Assembly: GCA_947174645.1 (NCBI GenBank) | Contig: CAMWJR010000042.1 | Span: forward strand, 1 to 7,626 | Reading direction: 5' to 3' | Length of the DNA stretch: 7,626 nt | DNA from: an uncultured Verrucomicrobiota bacterium | GTDB taxonomy: Bacteria; Verrucomicrobiota; Verrucomicrobiia; Opitutales; LL51 | Shown here: piece by piece, positions 5,814-7,626 of the stretch | Layout of the letters: the number at the start of each line of letters is the position of its first letter | Position numbering within the stretch: the first letter of the stretch is position 1 | Notes under the pieces: model-generated | Seen by the model: the letters and a program-made list of their open reading frames with translations, nothing else | Told to the model about the DNA's origin: nothing | Databases searched by the model: none | Program-made: the position numbers and the translations under genes

Positions 5814-6362
5814 ATGAAACAGTCAGTCTTAAAAGAGTTTTATTTGTCGTCAGTCGTTAAGGATCTGACGGAGCTCTATCATTATAAAAATCGGCATTTA
5901 GTTCCTTGTTTGGAAAAGATTGTCGTCAATTCGGCGATTGCATCGGATTGGGATAAAGGGTTTATTGCAGATGTCGAAAAGGACATCGCCGCGATTTGCT
6001 GTCAGAAGCCAATTGTAGTTCGCGCGAAAAAGAGCATTTCGAATTTTAAACTTCGTAAAGGGATGCCGAATGGCATTAAAGTGACGCTTCGAGGCAACGC
6101 GATGTATGAGTTTTTCTATCGCTTGGTTTCGATTGCGCTCCCGGCGGTTCGCGACTTTCGGGGTGTGTCGAATAAGTTCGACGGCAGTGGCAATTACACG
6201 CTCGGCATCGTCGACCATACAATTTTCCCAGAGGTAACGGTAGATAAGGAGCGTCGTTTAATTGGGATGGATATCACTTTTGTAACATCTGCGAAAACGG
6301 ATGCAGAGGGGCGCGATCTTTTGCGTCTCCTGGGGGTGCCGTTCCGTAAAAAGAATGCGTAA
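5814..6362 (+). CDS. rplE: 50S ribosomal protein L5
   Basis: This 182-residue protein has normal L5 length (about 178 to 187). The core motifs are present: LEKIVVNSAIA at 33-43, ISNFKLRKGMPNGIKVTLRG at 75-94, AVRDFRGVSNKFDGSGNYTL at 111-130, and GIVDHTIFPEV at 131-141. L5 binds 5S rRNA together with L18 and L25 in the central protuberance and touches P-site tRNA. The usual QxP pattern after the first helix is seen as CCQKPIVVRAKKS at 62-74. It follows rplX after 51 bases, the widest gap in the spc part. Only weak A-rich sequence precedes ATG 5814, but the family's N-terminal length fits this start; the upstream in-frame TAA at 5805 rules out a longer one. Confidence 0.97.
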   Translation: MKQSVLKEFYLSSVVKDLTELYHYKNRHLVPCLEKIVVNSAIASDWDKGFIADVEKDIAAICCQKPIVVRAKKSISNFKLRKGMPNGIKVTLRGNAMYEFFYRLVSIALPAVRDFRGVSNKFDGSGNYTLGIVDHTIFPEVTVDKERRLIGMDITFVTSAKTDAEGRDLLRLLGVPFRKKNA

Positions 6363-6374
6363 GAGGGCAGCGTT

Positions 6375-6680
6375 ATGGCAAAGACATCAGTCATTGAAAG
6401 AAATAAGAAGCGGCGTGCGATGGTCGCGAAGTACGCAGAGCGGCGTAAGGAGTTAAAGAAAATTTTGCGAAATCCAGCAACTTCTGATGAAGATTTTTGG
6501 GCGGCGAGTCGTAAACTCGCGACACTGCCGCGGAATTCTTCAGCGGTGCGCGTACGGAATCGTTGCTCGATCACCGGGCGCGGTCGAGCGTACTTTGGTC
6601 GTTTTGGGGTTTCTCGTATACAGTTGAGGGAATTGGTCTCATTTGGACAAATTCCAGGAGTTATTAAGGCGTCGTGGTAG
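6375..6680 (+). CDS. rpsN: 30S ribosomal protein S14, zinc-free type
   Basis: This 101-residue protein is the long C-minus form of S14. It begins MAKTSVIERNKKRRAM and ends in the family signature GRAYFGRFGVSRIQLREL (70-87) and GQIPGVIKASW (91-101). There is a single cysteine (Cys64 in RNRCSITGR), so the two CxxC pairs of the zinc-binding short form are absent. S14 sits in the 30S head next to S3, S10 and S19. GAGGG at 6363-6367 lies 7 bases before ATG. Its place between rplE and rpsH is the standard spc order; chlamydiae, as I recall, keep rpsN elsewhere, which speaks mildly against that phylum. The stop is one base before the rpsH ATG. Confidence 0.97.
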   Translation: MAKTSVIERNKKRRAMVAKYAERRKELKKILRNPATSDEDFWAASRKLATLPRNSSAVRVRNRCSITGRGRAYFGRFGVSRIQLRELVSFGQIPGVIKASW

Positions 6681-6681
6681 A

Positions 6682-7071
6682 ATGGATGCAATAGGCGATT
6701 TTTTAACGGTCATCCGAAATGCAAGTGCAGCGCGTAAACGTTGCTGTTCGGTGGCGTCTTCGAATATGCGGAAGCGTGTTGCAGAAGTTTTGAAGCGGAA
6801 TGGCTACATTAGGGATTACGGTGTCGAGGAAGTTCGTCCGGGTGTCAAGTCGTTGCATGTCGATTTGAAGTACGTGAAGGGTACCCCGGCAATTTCTGGT
6901 TTGGTGCGGTGTAGCCGTCCGGGACGTCGTTTGTACTGCGATTGTAACTCGATTCCCAAGGTTTTTAATAATCTCGGAATGTGTATTTTGACGACGCCAC
7001 GTGGGGTGCTGTCGGGGCGCGACGCGTTGCAGAACCATGTCGGTGGTGAATTATTGTGTAAGGTTTGGTAA
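6682..7071 (+). CDS. rpsH: 30S ribosomal protein S8, cysteine-rich variant
   Basis: This 129-residue protein is close to the usual 130 to 132. DAIGDFLTVIRNA at 2-14 matches the S8 N-terminus, SRPGRRLY at 78-85 and IPKVFNNLGMCILTTPRGVL at 91-110 the middle, and VGGELLCKVW at 120-129 the C-terminus. S8 binds the central domain of 16S rRNA, and in E. coli it also represses the spc operon at an mRNA site near rplE. Seven cysteines (21, 22, 77, 86, 88, 101, 126) are far more than the one or two normal here. The usual STSKGxMTDRxA RNA-contact block is altered to TTPRGVLSGRDA. The frame runs upstream to a TTG at 6645-6647 region inside rpsN, but homology starts at ATG 6682, one base after the rpsN stop; AAGG at 6666-6669 is a distant, weak site, so coupling to rpsN is likely. 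Confidence 0.95.
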   Translation: MDAIGDFLTVIRNASAARKRCCSVASSNMRKRVAEVLKRNGYIRDYGVEEVRPGVKSLHVDLKYVKGTPAISGLVRCSRPGRRLYCDCNSIPKVFNNLGMCILTTPRGVLSGRDALQNHVGGELLCKVW

Positions 7072-7073
7072 TC

Positions 7074-7613
7074 ATGAGTCGGATTGGAAAGTTACCGGTT
7101 GAGATTCCGTCCTCTGTGAAGGTAAACTTGACAGGGAATCATGTCGAGGTTTCCGGGCCTCATGGGAGCCTTAAGCAGGATTTCGGTGAAGGGGTTGTGC
7201 TGTCGCTCGCGGATGGCGCATTGACGGTCACACCCAAAGATCAATCGCCGCATGCGAACGCGATGCACGGGACTGTTCGCTCGATCATCCACAATATGGT
7301 AACGGGTGTGCAGACGCCTTATCAGAAGGATCTCGAAATCCAGGGTGTTGGTTTTAAGGCGGCGCTCAAAGGAAGTGTTTTGGATCTTTCGCTCGGTTAT
7401 TCTCATCCGGTAAATTATGCAATCCCGGAAGGAATTAGCGTTACCGTTAAGGATGGGACGCAGATCAATATTAAGGGTGCTGACAAAGCTTTAGTGGGTA
7501 AGGTTGCTGCGGAAATCAAGCATTTCTACCCGGTGGAACCCTATAAAGGTAAAGGTGTACGTATTGCGGGTGAGCATGTCCGGCGGAAGGAAGGTAAGAA
7601 ATCGGCGAAGTAG
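7074..7613 (+). CDS. rplF: 50S ribosomal protein L6
   Basis: From ATG 7074 the protein has 179 residues, the usual length. It starts SRIGKLPVEIPSSV at 2-15, has two repeated alpha/beta domains (about 1-80 and 83-170), the mid signature EIQGVGFKAAL at 88-98, and the C-terminal signature EPYKGKGVRIAGEHVRRKEG at 155-174. L6 lies at the base of the L7/L12 stalk near the sarcin-ricin loop, where EF-G and other factors bind. The frame is open slightly upstream through a TTG overlapping the rpsH end, which would add three residues; I reject that because the family starts at MSRIGK. TAAGG at 7059-7063, inside rpsH, is 10 bases before the ATG. The gap to rpsH is 2 bases. Confidence 0.97.
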   Translation: MSRIGKLPVEIPSSVKVNLTGNHVEVSGPHGSLKQDFGEGVVLSLADGALTVTPKDQSPHANAMHGTVRSIIHNMVTGVQTPYQKDLEIQGVGFKAALKGSVLDLSLGYSHPVNYAIPEGISVTVKDGTQINIKGADKALVGKVAAEIKHFYPVEPYKGKGVRIAGEHVRRKEGKKSAK

Positions 7614-7626
7614 GGAGATAGTCCAT
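7613..7626 (+). promoter_or_regulatory. Ribosome binding site for the next gene, probably rplR
   Basis: GGGAG at 7613-7617 directly follows the rplF stop. The window's last two bases are AT, 7 bases beyond this motif, which would be the first two letters of an ATG. In the canonical spc order the gene after rplF is rplR (L18), so this is most likely its translation start. The coding part lies outside the window. Confidence 0.6.

Noticed and set aside
6194..6691. 165-codon open frame on the - strand opposite rplE and rpsN
   Set aside because: It spans two well-conserved + strand genes, has no visible ribosome binding logic and resembles no known protein; it is a shadow frame.

Overview
The window is a stretch of a bacterial ribosomal protein superoperon, read entirely on the + strand. 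It starts in the last 43 codons of fusA (elongation factor G) and continues through the full S10 operon (rpsJ, rplC, rplD, rplW, rplB, rpsS, rplV, rpsC, rplP, rpmC, rpsQ). It then enters the spc operon (rplN, rplX, rplE, rpsN, rpsH, rplF). The window ends on a ribosome binding site followed by the first two bases of what is very probably the rplR start codon. Gene order is the canonical bacterial one. Every ribosomal protein gene in the window is intact, and no mobile element, CRISPR array, RNA gene or convincing terminator was seen.

Packing is very tight. Most junctions are gaps of 1 to 19 bases, and several genes overlap: rplC/rplD by 4 bases as GTGA, rplP/rpmC by 1 base, rplN/rplX by 4 bases as ATGA. 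Only two junctions are longer. rpsJ to rplC is 91 bases (51 if an upstream ATG is used), and rplX to rplE is 51 bases. These two gaps are the only places with room for local control. The first carries two small hairpins around the two possible rplC starts. The second carries a Shine-Dalgarno-like GAGGAG followed by an 8-codon open frame.

The organism is a bacterium of moderate GC content by eye. The proteins carry several features I associate with the Verrucomicrobiota, perhaps Opitutae: FRRFIPASRGSAHPIRKRTS in L22, GRTSGGGHPVSPWGQLAKG in L2, a short L24 ending soon after HYSNVML, and a zinc-free 101-residue S14 lying between rplE and rpsH. fusA runs directly into rpsJ without tuf, which fits the wider PVC group. 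This placement is made from memory of families, not from a search, and is of moderate to low confidence. Some proteins look somewhat derived, above all S8, which has seven cysteines.

The genes act together. S10, S19, S3, S17, S14 and S8 belong to the 30S subunit. L3, L4, L23, L2, L22, L16, L29, L14, L24, L5 and L6 belong to the 50S subunit. EF-G drives translocation on the finished ribosome. Co-transcription keeps the subunit proteins in proportion. I found no previously undescribed system here. The findings are small departures from an otherwise ordinary housekeeping operon.
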